From positions 458,409 to 522,408 of the forward strand of contig JAKLJI010000001.1 of assembly GCA_023151275.1 (NCBI GenBank): DNA of 64,000 bases, given 5' to 3'. Shown one piece after another: positions 26,744 through 35,405 of this stretch; position 1 is the first letter of the stretch, and each line of letters opens with the position of its first letter. The notes under the pieces are model-generated. The model had not been told where the DNA came from. It was given only the letters and a program-made list of their open reading frames with translations, and did not search any database. Position numbers and translations under genes: made by a program. This DNA is from Bacteroidia bacterium (lineage in GTDB: Bacteria > Bacteroidota > Bacteroidia > UKL13-3).

Positions 26744-27741
26744 TTGAGAATCTTTACCAGGTACCAGTCTAATTCATGAATATGGTCTGCCAACACAGTT
26801 ATGTTTTTCCCTTTTTGTTTGGTTTCAACCACATGTTTCTCGTTTCGCAAGATTTGTTTCGCAAGGTCTCGTACCCATTCTTCTTTGGATAAGGTTAAGT
26901 TGTACAGTTCCTTTCTGTAGGTGTTTTGCTTGATGGTTTCAATGTATTTATGATCAAAAAGCGGAGGAAAGGAAAGAAAGTTTATTGCTGATTCTTGAGC
27001 GGTTACAACGGTCCCTGTATTGTCCATAATCAGAGTCATCGAACTGCTATGTTGAGGCAGATAACGCTTGGCAATTTCATTGATGGTAACATCAATTCCG
27101 GGAACTCCAACCAGCTTGTTGGTTACATACACTGGTGCAATTGCCGAAACCATCCAACCCCTTCCTGCGGGGTCAACATAAGGTTCGTTAACCCATACTG
27201 CTTTTCGTTTCGGATTGTGTTTTTCATCTGCCATGTAATAGAAGTTGTAAGAGGGAATGTCCATCTTAGCTTCGTATTGCGAAAGCACATCAAAAAAGGG
27301 GTAAATCCTGTTGCAGGAATGTTTGTCGTTGTAGTACACTTGAACCACTTCAGGGTATTGTTTTACAATGCGGACAAACTCTGTATCTATGGGTTCAGTT
27401 AAATATACAATCTGTTTTATTTCTTCATTTACAGGATAGACACCTGTTACACAAATCGCAGAACCGCCATCATCCCGGGTTTTATAAAACACACCATTGG
27501 GGGCCAAATGGTATAAATCCTTTGCTGGTTTTAAGGGTTTGTTCGGCCTGCTTTCGTAAAGTTTTTGAATCTTTAGCGCCAAACTCCCAACTTCATTTCT
27601 GATGATAGCAAAGTCCCTGTCTATTTTTTCGGCAGTTTTATGCAATGACTCCTGTTCAGCCTTTAGGTCTTGCTTAGATGAGTAGTTGCAAGAGAACAAA
27701 AAGAAAAAAAGTATAGCAAAAGGCAGATAAAGTTTCATCAT
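26740..27741 (-). CDS. Stand-alone Cache-domain lipoprotein sensor
   Basis: 333 residues. A type II signal peptide with lipobox LFSC (Cys at about 18) predicts a lipid-anchored envelope protein. The rest is a dCache-type ligand-binding domain: YPEVVQVYYNDKHSCNRIYP, DIPSYNFYYMAD, VWVNEPYVDPAGRGWM, and APVY followed by GVPGIDVTI. No TM or kinase domain. It is coupled to the Cache hybrid kinase gene (overlap of four bases), suggesting a periplasmic co-receptor that presents a ligand to that kinase. Ligand unknown; Cache domains of this type bind small organic acids, amino acids or amines. Confidence 0.88.
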   Translation of the reverse strand: MMKLYLPFAILFFFLFSCNYSSKQDLKAEQESLHKTAEKIDRDFAIIRNEVGSLALKIQKLYESRPNKPLKPAKDLYHLAPNGVFYKTRDDGGSAICVTGVYPVNEEIKQIVYLTEPIDTEFVRIVKQYPEVVQVYYNDKHSCNRIYPFFDVLSQYEAKMDIPSYNFYYMADEKHNPKRKAVWVNEPYVDPAGRGWMVSAIAPVYVTNKLVGVPGIDVTINEIAKRYLPQHSSSMTLIMDNTGTVVTAQESAINFLSFPPLFDHKYIETIKQNTYRKELYNLTLSKEEWVRDLAKQILRNEKHVVETKQKGKNITVLADHIHELDWYLVKILK

Positions 27742-27762
27742 AGCGGCATTATCCTAAGCCAC

Positions 27763-27770
27763 CAAATCTA
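27763..27770 (-). promoter_or_regulatory. -7 box for the Cache-sensor operon
   Basis: TAGATTTG on the minus strand matches TAnnTTTG, 21 bases before the ATG at 27741. The spacer toward a -33 element overlaps the terminator of the efflux operon and no good TTTG was seen. Confidence 0.4.
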
Positions 27771-27792
27771 CTAATTTTGAGCCTTAAAAAGA

Positions 27793-27819
27793 GGGCCCAA
27801 TAACACTTCTATTGGGCCC
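27793..27819 (-). terminator. Rho-independent terminator of the efflux operon
   Basis: A perfect 10-bp stem GGGCCCAATA/TATTGGGCCC with 7-base loop. Read on the minus strand it is followed by TCTTTTT. It separates the metal efflux genes from the sensory operon. Confidence 0.85.
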
Positions 27820-27880
27820 CGAATAATTTGTTATATTTTTTGAAATTTTATTGAGTAGGGTAGTTGTTTTTTGAGCGAAA

Positions 27881-29038
27881 TTATTCATTTTTTTTCCGCT
27901 CAGCTTCCAAAGAAAGGACATTATTGTCTGCAATTTCCCAGTCTACCTTAAATGAAGAATGCTGCTCAAGCATGGCATAGTCTTCGTCTCTACGTTGCAC
28001 TTTAACTTGAATGCGTTTCATGTGTACAAGGCTGTCACTGATGGAATTGCTCACAAAAAGAAAGGTCTTACTGCCATCATCAAAGAGGGTGCTAAGTGGA
28101 ACACACCAGCCATTTCCAGCCTCTGTTTTTCCTTTGATTTCTGCACGAATGGTCATGTCGGCATGGATTTCTGAAAGTGGGCGCTTCTCAAAATTTACAT
28201 GCAGGGTGATGGTCTTGGTTTCTGGGTCAAGCGCACGGTTAATATAGCTTACTTTACCTTGCAATTCCAAACCTGGACTACCGGCCAGGTTCATGCTTAC
28301 CGGTAAGCCCTCAGTTATCCATGCTGCATCTTTCTCGTACACATACACCTCTGCCTGCAGCAAAGTAGGGTTGATTATCTCGGCAAGAATGGTTTGGCTT
28401 TCAACCAATGTTCCTATATGAACTTGCAGTTTGTTGATGTATCCATCCAAGGGCGCTGTTATGGTCAATACAGGACTTATCTGTCCTTTAACCGGGTCAT
28501 TCAATATAGCCTTGCTAATTCCAATAAGCTCAAGCTTGTGAAGTAGCATTTTTTCTTTTACTACGGCGGCCTGATAGCGAGCCTTGCTGTTTTGAAATTC
28601 AGCAAGTACACCCATGTTCTTTTTAGTTAGGGTTTCCTGACGTTCATATTCCGCTTTCTGAAACTCCGCGTCGGCCTTGGCTGCTGCATATTCGTTTTGG
28701 AGTTCAAGCAATTCAAAACTGCTGATGCTTAAAATGGGTTGCCCTTTTGAAACCTTCATTCCCTCGCGGACAAAAATGCGTTCCACTTTACCTGCAATAT
28801 GACTGCTTATTTCCGCCTTACTTTCGGGCAAGGGTTTGATAATGCCATTGGCATGGATAATGGGTTGAATGTTCTGTTTTGAGAAATGGGTAAAGCGCAC
28901 ATTCACGCCCTGAAGCTGTTTTTTACTCAGAGTTAGTGAATCAATATCCCTTTTAGTAGTTGGGCCGTTTTCTTTAGGTGTTTCAGATGAGCATGCTGCT
29001 ACAAGAAAAAGCACCGTTAATTGAAGTATTGTTTTCAT
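27881..29038 (-). CDS. RND efflux periplasmic adaptor lipoprotein (CusB/CzcB-like)
   Basis: 385 residues, lipoprotein signal with lipobox VAAC. A membrane fusion protein: barrel-sandwich halves (PLPESKAEISSHIAGKVE and ITAPLDGYINKLQVHIGTLV), an intervening helical hairpin (about 105-165) and beta-barrel/MP domains. It bridges the inner-membrane pump and the outer-membrane channel encoded upstream. It lacks the His-rich N-terminus of some CzcB proteins, so metal type is not evident. Six bases separate it from the TolC-like gene. Last gene of the operon before the terminator at 27793-27819. Confidence 0.92.
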   Translation of the reverse strand: MKTILQLTVLFLVAACSSETPKENGPTTKRDIDSLTLSKKQLQGVNVRFTHFSKQNIQPIIHANGIIKPLPESKAEISSHIAGKVERIFVREGMKVSKGQPILSISSFELLELQNEYAAAKADAEFQKAEYERQETLTKKNMGVLAEFQNSKARYQAAVVKEKMLLHKLELIGISKAILNDPVKGQISPVLTITAPLDGYINKLQVHIGTLVESQTILAEIINPTLLQAEVYVYEKDAAWITEGLPVSMNLAGSPGLELQGKVSYINRALDPETKTITLHVNFEKRPLSEIHADMTIRAEIKGKTEAGNGWCVPLSTLFDDGSKTFLFVSNSISDSLVHMKRIQVKVQRRDEDYAMLEQHSSFKVDWEIADNNVLSLEAERKKNE

Positions 29039-29044
29039 TGAAGT

Positions 29045-30241
29045 TTATTCTCCTTTAAGGAATTGAAAAGTATATGCGGTTTGATTGTAGTTTTTTAATG
29101 CTTCCAGGTAACCCAATCGTATTTTGATTACCTGTTGCAGGTTGATGAGGTAATGGTAATAACCAATACTTCCCAATCGGTAAGATTCACGCGCTTCTCT
29201 AGCCAATTGACTTGCCTGAGGAAGGGCAGTTTGTTCATAATAGTTTAGTGCCTCACCGTACTGTTTTAATCCTGAAAGGGTTTCCTGATACACACCTGTT
29301 AAACCATAGCGATTCACCAAAGCCTGTTGTTCGGCAATCTCAAGCTCTTTCTTTTGTGCACCCACTTTTGAGATGTTTTGCCAAAACCACAAAGGGAGTG
29401 TAAATCCATAGCGCATGCGGTAGTTCAATGGGGTTTGATCCGGTCCTTGATTCAAATAACCTACCACCAATCCCGGAAACCAGCCGCTTCGTTCTTGCTT
29501 GAGTTTAGAATGCTGCAAAGAAATATTTTGTTCATACCATTTATTTTGAGGATTTCCCGCAAATGCATCTTCCTGCAAAGGAGATTGAACTTGAGCTTTG
29601 GCCAGAGCTTCTGAACTGTTCAACGAACTGTCGGATGGATTTCCTGTTAGCAAGGCCAAACTTAATCGAGTGGTTTGTAGTCTAGTTTTTACTTGCCCCA
29701 ACTGGTAGCGAATTTCTTTGTATTGCGCTTCTGCATTGAGTTTTTCAAGGGCTGAAATCTGTCCAACCTGATGCCTGATTCCAGTTACTTCCACCAAGTC
29801 CTCAAGTAAGGAATCCTGTTGCAAATAACTTTCGTACACTTCCTTGAGGTATTGAAGTTCAGTATAGGTTAACCTGATTTTTAAGCGGAGCTCATTCCAG
29901 GCCATTTCCTTTTCAATTGCAGTAATTTGAGTTTCCTTTTTTGCAGTTTGATAGTTTCTCAGGTAGCGAGTAGGAAAATCAATATTCTGAAGCACACCGG
30001 GCCTTAATTCAGTGGAGGTTGGGGCTTCAAATAGCACCTCAGGAGATTGAATATTGAATGCCGAGGCCTGAAGCTTTCTTACCTTTTCAATGCGTTGCTC
30101 AGCAAGCAACATGCTGGGGTTCGATTTCTGTGCCTGCTCCAACAGCTGATTCAAACTCATGGATTTCAGGTTTTGTGCCTCCAGTTTCAACCCCTGAATC
30201 AGTAGCAGAATGGCACAAATTGATTTAGTGACTTGTTTCAT
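29045..30241 (-). CDS. TolC-family outer membrane efflux channel (CusC/CzcC-like)
   Basis: 398 residues with a signal peptide (about 1-22). Long amphipathic helices occur in two repeats typical of outer membrane efflux proteins, e.g. SLNQLLEQAQKSNPSMLLAE at the start of the first. It lacks the N-terminal Cys acylation of CusC. Overlaps the pump gene by 17 bases, so it is translationally coupled. Provides the exit duct for the RND pump. Confidence 0.92.
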   Translation of the reverse strand: MKQVTKSICAILLLIQGLKLEAQNLKSMSLNQLLEQAQKSNPSMLLAEQRIEKVRKLQASAFNIQSPEVLFEAPTSTELRPGVLQNIDFPTRYLRNYQTAKKETQITAIEKEMAWNELRLKIRLTYTELQYLKEVYESYLQQDSLLEDLVEVTGIRHQVGQISALEKLNAEAQYKEIRYQLGQVKTRLQTTRLSLALLTGNPSDSSLNSSEALAKAQVQSPLQEDAFAGNPQNKWYEQNISLQHSKLKQERSGWFPGLVVGYLNQGPDQTPLNYRMRYGFTLPLWFWQNISKVGAQKKELEIAEQQALVNRYGLTGVYQETLSGLKQYGEALNYYEQTALPQASQLAREARESYRLGSIGYYHYLINLQQVIKIRLGYLEALKNYNQTAYTFQFLKGE

Positions 30242-33200
30242 GGGTTTTTGTTTTTGAAGTGAATAGGGTGTATAAAACCGGTAGAACGAACAAGGTTAAC
30301 AGGGTTGAAATTAAAAGTCCGCCAATTACAACTGTTGCCAATGGTTTTTGAACCTCCGCTCCCACACTTGTTGATAAGGCCATTGGAAGGAAGCCTAATG
30401 CCGCAACAAGTGAGGTCATAAGCACTGGTCTGATGCGCTCTTCCATTCCTTTTAGTACGCGTTGGTCGGGATCACTTTCTCCCAGTGTTCCCAATGTGTT
30501 GAAGTGACTAATGAGCAATATGCCATTCAATACCGCAACCCCAAAAAGGGCAATAAATCCAACTCCTGCAGAGATACTGAAGTTCATGTCGCGGATGAGC
30601 AAGGACAATACGCCACCAACCGCAGATAATGGCACCACCGAATAAATCAGTAAGCTATCTCGGATATTGTTAAATGTTAGGTAAAGTAGAATCAGAATGA
30701 CCAACAAAGAAAGCGGCACAACAATGGCCAGTGTTGATTTGGCACGACTGAAGTTTTCAAATTCACCGCCATAAGTAATGCGGTATTCTTTTGATAGGTT
30801 TACACCTGCATCTACCTTTTTAATAACATCGTTTACTACACTTTCCAAATCCCTTCCACGCACATTGAAGCCAAGATTTACCCTGCGTTGAAGCCCTTCG
30901 TGCCCAATTTCAGAAGGTCCCACATCTTCACGAATGGTTGCCAGTTCCTTCAAGGGAACAGGAATCCCGTTTTGAGCTTCAATCATCAGGTTATCGATGT
31001 TTTCTTTCTTCTGACGCTCGTTACCTACCAAGCGCAGACTCAAATCAAAACGCTTATCGTTTTCATAAATCAAACCAGCGCTTGCTCCTCCAAATGCCAA
31101 TTGAACTGCACGGTTAATTTGAGCTGCTTTGATTCCATATACCGCCATGGCTCTTCGGTCGTATTCTATATTGATTTGTGGCAATCCAAATACCTTGTTT
31201 TCCTGAACATCAACAGCTCCAGGTACAGTTTTGACCAATTGAATGATTTCATTTCCTTTCTTAACCAAGGTGTCTAAATCAGGACCATAAAGTTGCACCA
31301 CCACGTCGGTTCTTGCTCCACTCATCATGTCGTTTACACGGCTTTCAATTGGCTGTTGAATGGAGAGGATAATTCCGGGAAAGTCCTTCATTTTTTCATT
31401 GAACAGCGCTGCAAGTTCTTCCTGTTGCTTTGATTTGGTCCAATACTTTTTATCCTTAAGCACAACGATTATCTCTTGTGATTCCAAGGGCAATGGATCA
31501 ACCTTAACTTCCGATGTTCCTATTTTTGAAACAATGCGCTCAATTTCGTCCGGGAATTCACGCATCAGGAATTGTTGGATATTTGTACTCTGAGCAATAC
31601 TTTCAGTTAATGGTGTGCCAATTGGTAGGTTCATATCTATCAAAATATCACCTTCCTGAAGTTTTGGAATGAACTCTCCTCCAATCCGACTAAAGCCAAT
31701 TACACCCACTACTACTACCAGCACAGCAAAGGCAATCACTGCTTTTTTGAAACGGAGCGAAAGATGAAGTAGGGGCCTAATTCCTTTCATGAAGAATTCA
31801 ACTATTTTGGTTCCAATGTCTTGATGGTGCAATGTTGCTGCCGGTTTCAATACAAGAGCACTCATCATGGGAACATAAGTAAGGGAAAGAATCAACGAGC
31901 CAATAATGGCATAACCAACGGTTTTCGCCATTGGACCAAACATCTTTCCTTCTACACCTTGCAAGGATAGGATAGGCACATAAACAATCAGGATAATAAG
32001 TCCACCAAATACAACCGATTTTAGAATAGCACCCGTTGATTGAATAATCAATTCCTGCCTTTCTGCGTAGCTGAGCATGGATTTGTTTTGTTCGCGCATG
32101 GCCTTTTGCATACCCAGTGCCAGGAAGAACACCGAACTCTCAACCACAATAATTGCCGGGTCAACAAGCAAGCCAAAGTCAATCGCTCCCAAGCTCATGA
32201 TGTTTCCAACTACACCCGTGTACTTCATCAGAATGAAAGCAAACAGCATGGACAAAGGAATTACGGATGAAGCAATTAATCCCGCTCTCCAGTTTCCTAA
32301 AAGCAGTAAGATTACAAGCAATACGATGGTTGCGCCTTCAATCAAATTGGTTGCAACTGTTTTTATGGCTGCATTTACCAGTTTAGAGCGGTCAACAAAA
32401 GGCTCAATTACCAAGCCTGGTGGAAGTTCAGCCTGGATAACAGCCATCCGTTCACGGATTCGTTCAATCACTTCATTTCCGTTGGCACCTTTCATCATCA
32501 GGATAGAACCACCAACAACATCTCCTTTTCCATTCATGGTAAGGGCACCATATCTCAGGGCATGTCCGTATTCAACATCGGCAACATCTTTCACCAAAAC
32601 AGGTACACCCTGGTTTACGCGAACAACAGTGTTTCCAATATCTTCCAGGTTTTTGGCTAAACCAATTCCCCGGATTGTATAGGCTTTGTTATCTTTTTCA
32701 ATATAGGCACCACCGGTGTTGCTGTTTCCATCGGCAAGGGCATCATGGAGTTCATCAACAGTAATGCCCAGCGCCTTCATCCGTTCCGGTTTTAATTTGG
32801 CTTGATACTCCCGGGTATAGCCACCATAGCCACTTACGTCTGCAATTCCGGGAAGTCCCAATAGTTTTCTTCGTACTTCCCAATCTTGAATAGTGCGAAT
32901 TTCAGTAAGGGTATGTCTTGGATTATCGGGGTCTTCCGGGCGAATAACATATTGATAAATTTCACCCAATCCCGTTGAAGGTGGCCCCATAATTGGGTCG
33001 CCGGCTCCTTCCGGTATTTCAGATTTTACTTGTTGAAGACGTTCAAATACTTGTTGTCTGGCCCAGTAAATGTCAATCTCATCTTTAAAAATGAGTTTAA
33101 CCACACTGCTTCCAAATTTGGAATTTGAACGTACCTCAATAAGGCCGGGAATATTGGCCATGGCCATTTCTACCGGAGTTGTTATAAATTTTTCAATCTC

Positions 33201-33377
33201 CAAGGATGACAGGTTTGGAGAATTGGTTATGACGTCAACCTGATTGGTGGTGACATCGGGAACTGCATCAATTGGCAGCTCCTTGAGGGAATAGCCTCCC
33301 CAGGCAGCAATAAGCAATACAAACAGCCCAATAGTCCATGGACTGCGTGTGCTGAACGCAATCAGTTTTTGAATCAT
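30225..33377 (-). CDS. CzcA/CusA-family heavy-metal RND efflux pump
   Basis: 1050 residues with the 12-TM RND layout; N-terminal LPIDAVPDVTTNQVDV is the heavy-metal (HME) family signature. The TM4 proton/metal motif is DFGLLVDPAIIVVES: acidic residues D400, D406 and E413 keep the spacing of CzcA D402/D408/E415 (recalled), but Gly after the second Asp is Pro and the usual VEN is VES. This favours a divalent-cation (Zn/Co/Cd/Ni) rather than Cu/Ag exporter, with an altered helix. It exports ions from periplasm or cytoplasm through the adaptor and TolC-like channel encoded next. Preceded at 44 bases by a small secreted protein. Confidence 0.93.
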   Translation of the reverse strand: MIQKLIAFSTRSPWTIGLFVLLIAAWGGYSLKELPIDAVPDVTTNQVDVITNSPNLSSLEIEKFITTPVEMAMANIPGLIEVRSNSKFGSSVVKLIFKDEIDIYWARQQVFERLQQVKSEIPEGAGDPIMGPPSTGLGEIYQYVIRPEDPDNPRHTLTEIRTIQDWEVRRKLLGLPGIADVSGYGGYTREYQAKLKPERMKALGITVDELHDALADGNSNTGGAYIEKDNKAYTIRGIGLAKNLEDIGNTVVRVNQGVPVLVKDVADVEYGHALRYGALTMNGKGDVVGGSILMMKGANGNEVIERIRERMAVIQAELPPGLVIEPFVDRSKLVNAAIKTVATNLIEGATIVLLVILLLLGNWRAGLIASSVIPLSMLFAFILMKYTGVVGNIMSLGAIDFGLLVDPAIIVVESSVFFLALGMQKAMREQNKSMLSYAERQELIIQSTGAILKSVVFGGLIILIVYVPILSLQGVEGKMFGPMAKTVGYAIIGSLILSLTYVPMMSALVLKPAATLHHQDIGTKIVEFFMKGIRPLLHLSLRFKKAVIAFAVLVVVVGVIGFSRIGGEFIPKLQEGDILIDMNLPIGTPLTESIAQSTNIQQFLMREFPDEIERIVSKIGTSEVKVDPLPLESQEIIVVLKDKKYWTKSKQQEELAALFNEKMKDFPGIILSIQQPIESRVNDMMSGARTDVVVQLYGPDLDTLVKKGNEIIQLVKTVPGAVDVQENKVFGLPQINIEYDRRAMAVYGIKAAQINRAVQLAFGGASAGLIYENDKRFDLSLRLVGNERQKKENIDNLMIEAQNGIPVPLKELATIREDVGPSEIGHEGLQRRVNLGFNVRGRDLESVVNDVIKKVDAGVNLSKEYRITYGGEFENFSRAKSTLAIVVPLSLLVILILLYLTFNNIRDSLLIYSVVPLSAVGGVLSLLIRDMNFSISAGVGFIALFGVAVLNGILLISHFNTLGTLGESDPDQRVLKGMEERIRPVLMTSLVAALGFLPMALSTSVGAEVQKPLATVVIGGLLISTLLTLFVLPVLYTLFTSKTKTHETSH

Positions 33378-33421
33378 GAAATAAAATGTTAAAACCTAAA
33401 AAAAATGTGACAGCAGCGGAC

Positions 33422-33709
33422 TCAGGCTTTGGGGGGTGGAGTTGCCGGTTCCACTGAGAGTTGAGGGTGTTTACCTTCCTGATAAACTCCGTCTTGCTTT
33501 TGAAAGCTCAGGCCGGAGTAAATTGATTTTTCTGAAAGGAAACTCAGGTCTTGTTTTTTAAGTTCATACGAATCGTATTCACACGAATTGTCATTCAGTG
33601 TAGATTCTGTTCGTGGCTCATTCAAGCTAAGATAATCCGGTACCAACTGCGTGCTAAGCATCATTGGTATGAGAAGAATTAACACAAAAATCCGGATATA
33701 CACTTGCAT
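33422..33709 (-). CDS. Small secreted protein heading the metal efflux operon, unknown function
   Basis: 95 residues: N-terminal hydrophobic signal or anchor (about 4-20), an acidic Ser-rich middle with one Cys, and a C-terminal EGKHPQLSVEPATPPPKA tail with a single His. No family assigned. Bacteroidota RND metal operons often start with such tiny proteins carrying a Pro-rich tail; a metal-binding or pump-assembly role is inference. A -7 box lies ten bases before the ATG, so this is the first gene of the operon. Confidence 0.7.
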   Translation of the reverse strand: MQVYIRIFVLILLIPMMLSTQLVPDYLSLNEPRTESTLNDNSCEYDSYELKKQDLSFLSEKSIYSGLSFQKQDGVYQEGKHPQLSVEPATPPPKA

Positions 33710-33719
33710 TTAGAGGGCG

Positions 33720-33727
33720 CAAAATTA
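33720..33727 (-). promoter_or_regulatory. -7 box of the metal efflux operon
   Basis: TAATTTTG on the minus strand matches TAnnTTTG, ten bases before the ATG. No TTG at the usual -33 position; that region is occupied by an inverted repeat (33729-33759), consistent with an activator-dependent or repressed promoter. Confidence 0.55.
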
Positions 33728-33728
33728 G

Positions 33729-33759
33729 TAAAGCGCCGATATATTGTATACTCGCTTTA
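33729..33759. promoter_or_regulatory. Candidate operator of the metal efflux operon
   Basis: Perfect 7-bp inverted repeat TAAAGCG (33729-33735) and CGCTTTA (33753-33759) with 17 bases between, directly upstream of the -7 box and covering the -33 region. Suited to a dimeric regulator; none is encoded in the operon. Confidence 0.35.
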
Positions 33760-33796
33760 AGGTTAATTTGTTTTGGTATCAAAAGGTAGAAAGTGT

Positions 33797-33818
33797 AAAA
33801 AGCTGTCAATCAGCTTTT
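33797..33818 (-). terminator. Terminator of the PAS/phosphorelay operon
   Basis: AAAAGCTG (33798-33805) and CAGCTTTT (33811-33818) form an 8-bp stem with a 5-base loop; on the minus strand it ends in TTTTT. It lies 42 bases past the stop of the last operon gene. Confidence 0.7.
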
Positions 33819-33859
33819 CGTGTTAATTTTTGCAAATAAAATTTCAGCTAAAACGCAGT

Positions 33860-35404
33860 TTATGACTGAAAAAATGCAGATATCCATGCTTGAGTGCGCA
33901 GTTTGTTAACCAATTCCGCGGAGATTGGCTTCTTGATAAATCCGATTAGTTCAGGATATTTATCCATAAGCCCGTCCATTTCCAACATGTCTGATTTGCT
34001 CATTAAAACAATCCGTATTTGGCTTTTCAGATTCATTTTTCTGAGTTGCTCCAGAAATTCTTCGAGCACAAAATCAGAAAGGTCGGTATTTACGAAAACC
34101 AGGTAGCTTGACTCCTCCTTGTTGTTATTTTGCAAGGTTGTATACGCCTCCTGGATATCAAAAGCAAACTCCGGATTTGGATGAAATTTGTTGCGCATTA
34201 TAACCGCCTTCTGCAACAGTTGCTCCATTTTAATTTCTTCAACAAGAAGTACATGAAAATGCTTAGAAACGTATGCGTTTTCTGCGGTGCCAATATCCTG
34301 ATTAATGCTTTGGTTTACGGTAAAGGTTTTATCCGCGATGTCATGAATAATGGCATCCAATTCATCAGCAGAGGTTTTAATGGCCTCAATTATTTCTAGC
34401 TCTTGAGCTGAAGGTTCAAGCAGATTCACCAAACCCATAAGCCTTGCTAATGGAGCCCTTACCAAGTGTGATTGGCTCCAGGCAATATCGCGTAAAGTCT
34501 CATTCTGCCGCGTGATTTCATCAATAAATTTAACCCGTTCAGTAATATCGCGGCATATCATCAACACAAGCTTTTGACCTGCAATTTCAACCATTACAGC
34601 TTTGGCTTCCACATTGCAAAGCCTACCGTCCTTTCGTTTGAAAACGGTTTCAAAACTGGCTTCTCCGTCTGCCTTTAGTTGTTGGGTAATCAAATCAAAT
34701 TGGTCTCTAGCCGGAATGGCCTCGAGGTTCATGTAAGGCTGTCCTAATAATTCTTCGCGCGTGTACCCGGTAACATGAAAGCTGGCCTGATTGAGCTCCC
34801 TTATCGGACATTTGTGACTTTCTTCCTGCAATTCAAGCAGGCAAATAAAATCTTTGTTGGCATCAAACAGCGTCCTGTATTTGAGTTCATTGGCCTCAGC
34901 TCGAATCTTTTCAATTTCCAATTGCTCATAACTTTTATTGAGCTCTTCAGATTTCTCTTTCACTGTTTCACTCAAACCAAGATTCTTGATTTTGAGTGCA
35001 TTCATGAGGTAAACATTGGTAAGCAGGTTTTTAATCCTAAGGTCAACTTCTGTTAGGTCGAAAGGCTTAGTTAGGAAATCGGATGCACCTCCTTGAAGCG
35101 CTTGTTTTTTGGCCTCATAAGTTGCATCGGCAGTAAGCACGAGTATGGGCATGTAGCCATCAAGCAGGCCCTTGTTTTTTAACCGTTCCATTAATTCATA
35201 ACCCGAAAGTTCGGGCATCATCAGGTCAAGAATTAATAGATTGGGATTGAATTGGTCGATAATCCCTTCTGCTTCCAAGGGTTTGGTGGTGGTCCGAATA
35301 TTGGAATATCCTTTGAGCTCAAGCAGCTCCTTGAGAATTTCAATATTGGAATGATTGTCATCTACAATCAGAATTCGCGACAGAAGTAATTCAGGGATTT
35401 GCAT
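33860..35404 (-). CDS. REC-PAS-DHp-pseudoreceiver protein lacking the kinase ATPase domain
   Basis: 514 residues. Functional-looking N-terminal receiver (D60, TKPF), coiled coil (about 130-165), one PAS (about 170-285), then a histidine dimerisation segment with H313 in AWSQSHLVRAPLARLMGL. No N, G1 or G2 box follows. The C-terminal about 125 residues align with the receivers of the paralogues at 42.1 and 50.2 kb, but the acidic pair is EE and the phosphoacceptor is N439, so this receiver should not be phosphorylated. Last gene of the operon, one base after the 2190-residue hybrid kinase, from which D60 could be charged. Inferred role: phosphorelay adaptor or regulator. Confidence 0.88.
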   Translation of the reverse strand: MQIPELLLSRILIVDDNHSNIEILKELLELKGYSNIRTTTKPLEAEGIIDQFNPNLLILDLMMPELSGYELMERLKNKGLLDGYMPILVLTADATYEAKKQALQGGASDFLTKPFDLTEVDLRIKNLLTNVYLMNALKIKNLGLSETVKEKSEELNKSYEQLEIEKIRAEANELKYRTLFDANKDFICLLELQEESHKCPIRELNQASFHVTGYTREELLGQPYMNLEAIPARDQFDLITQQLKADGEASFETVFKRKDGRLCNVEAKAVMVEIAGQKLVLMICRDITERVKFIDEITRQNETLRDIAWSQSHLVRAPLARLMGLVNLLEPSAQELEIIEAIKTSADELDAIIHDIADKTFTVNQSINQDIGTAENAYVSKHFHVLLVEEIKMEQLLQKAVIMRNKFHPNPEFAFDIQEAYTTLQNNNKEESSYLVFVNTDLSDFVLEEFLEQLRKMNLKSQIRIVLMSKSDMLEMDGLMDKYPELIGFIKKPISAELVNKLRTQAWISAFFQS

Positions 35405-35405
35405 A

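Noticed and set aside
32077-32682. 201-residue plus-strand ORF opposite the RND pump gene
   Set aside because: Antisense shadow of a strongly conserved pump gene; composition and lack of motifs argue against coding.
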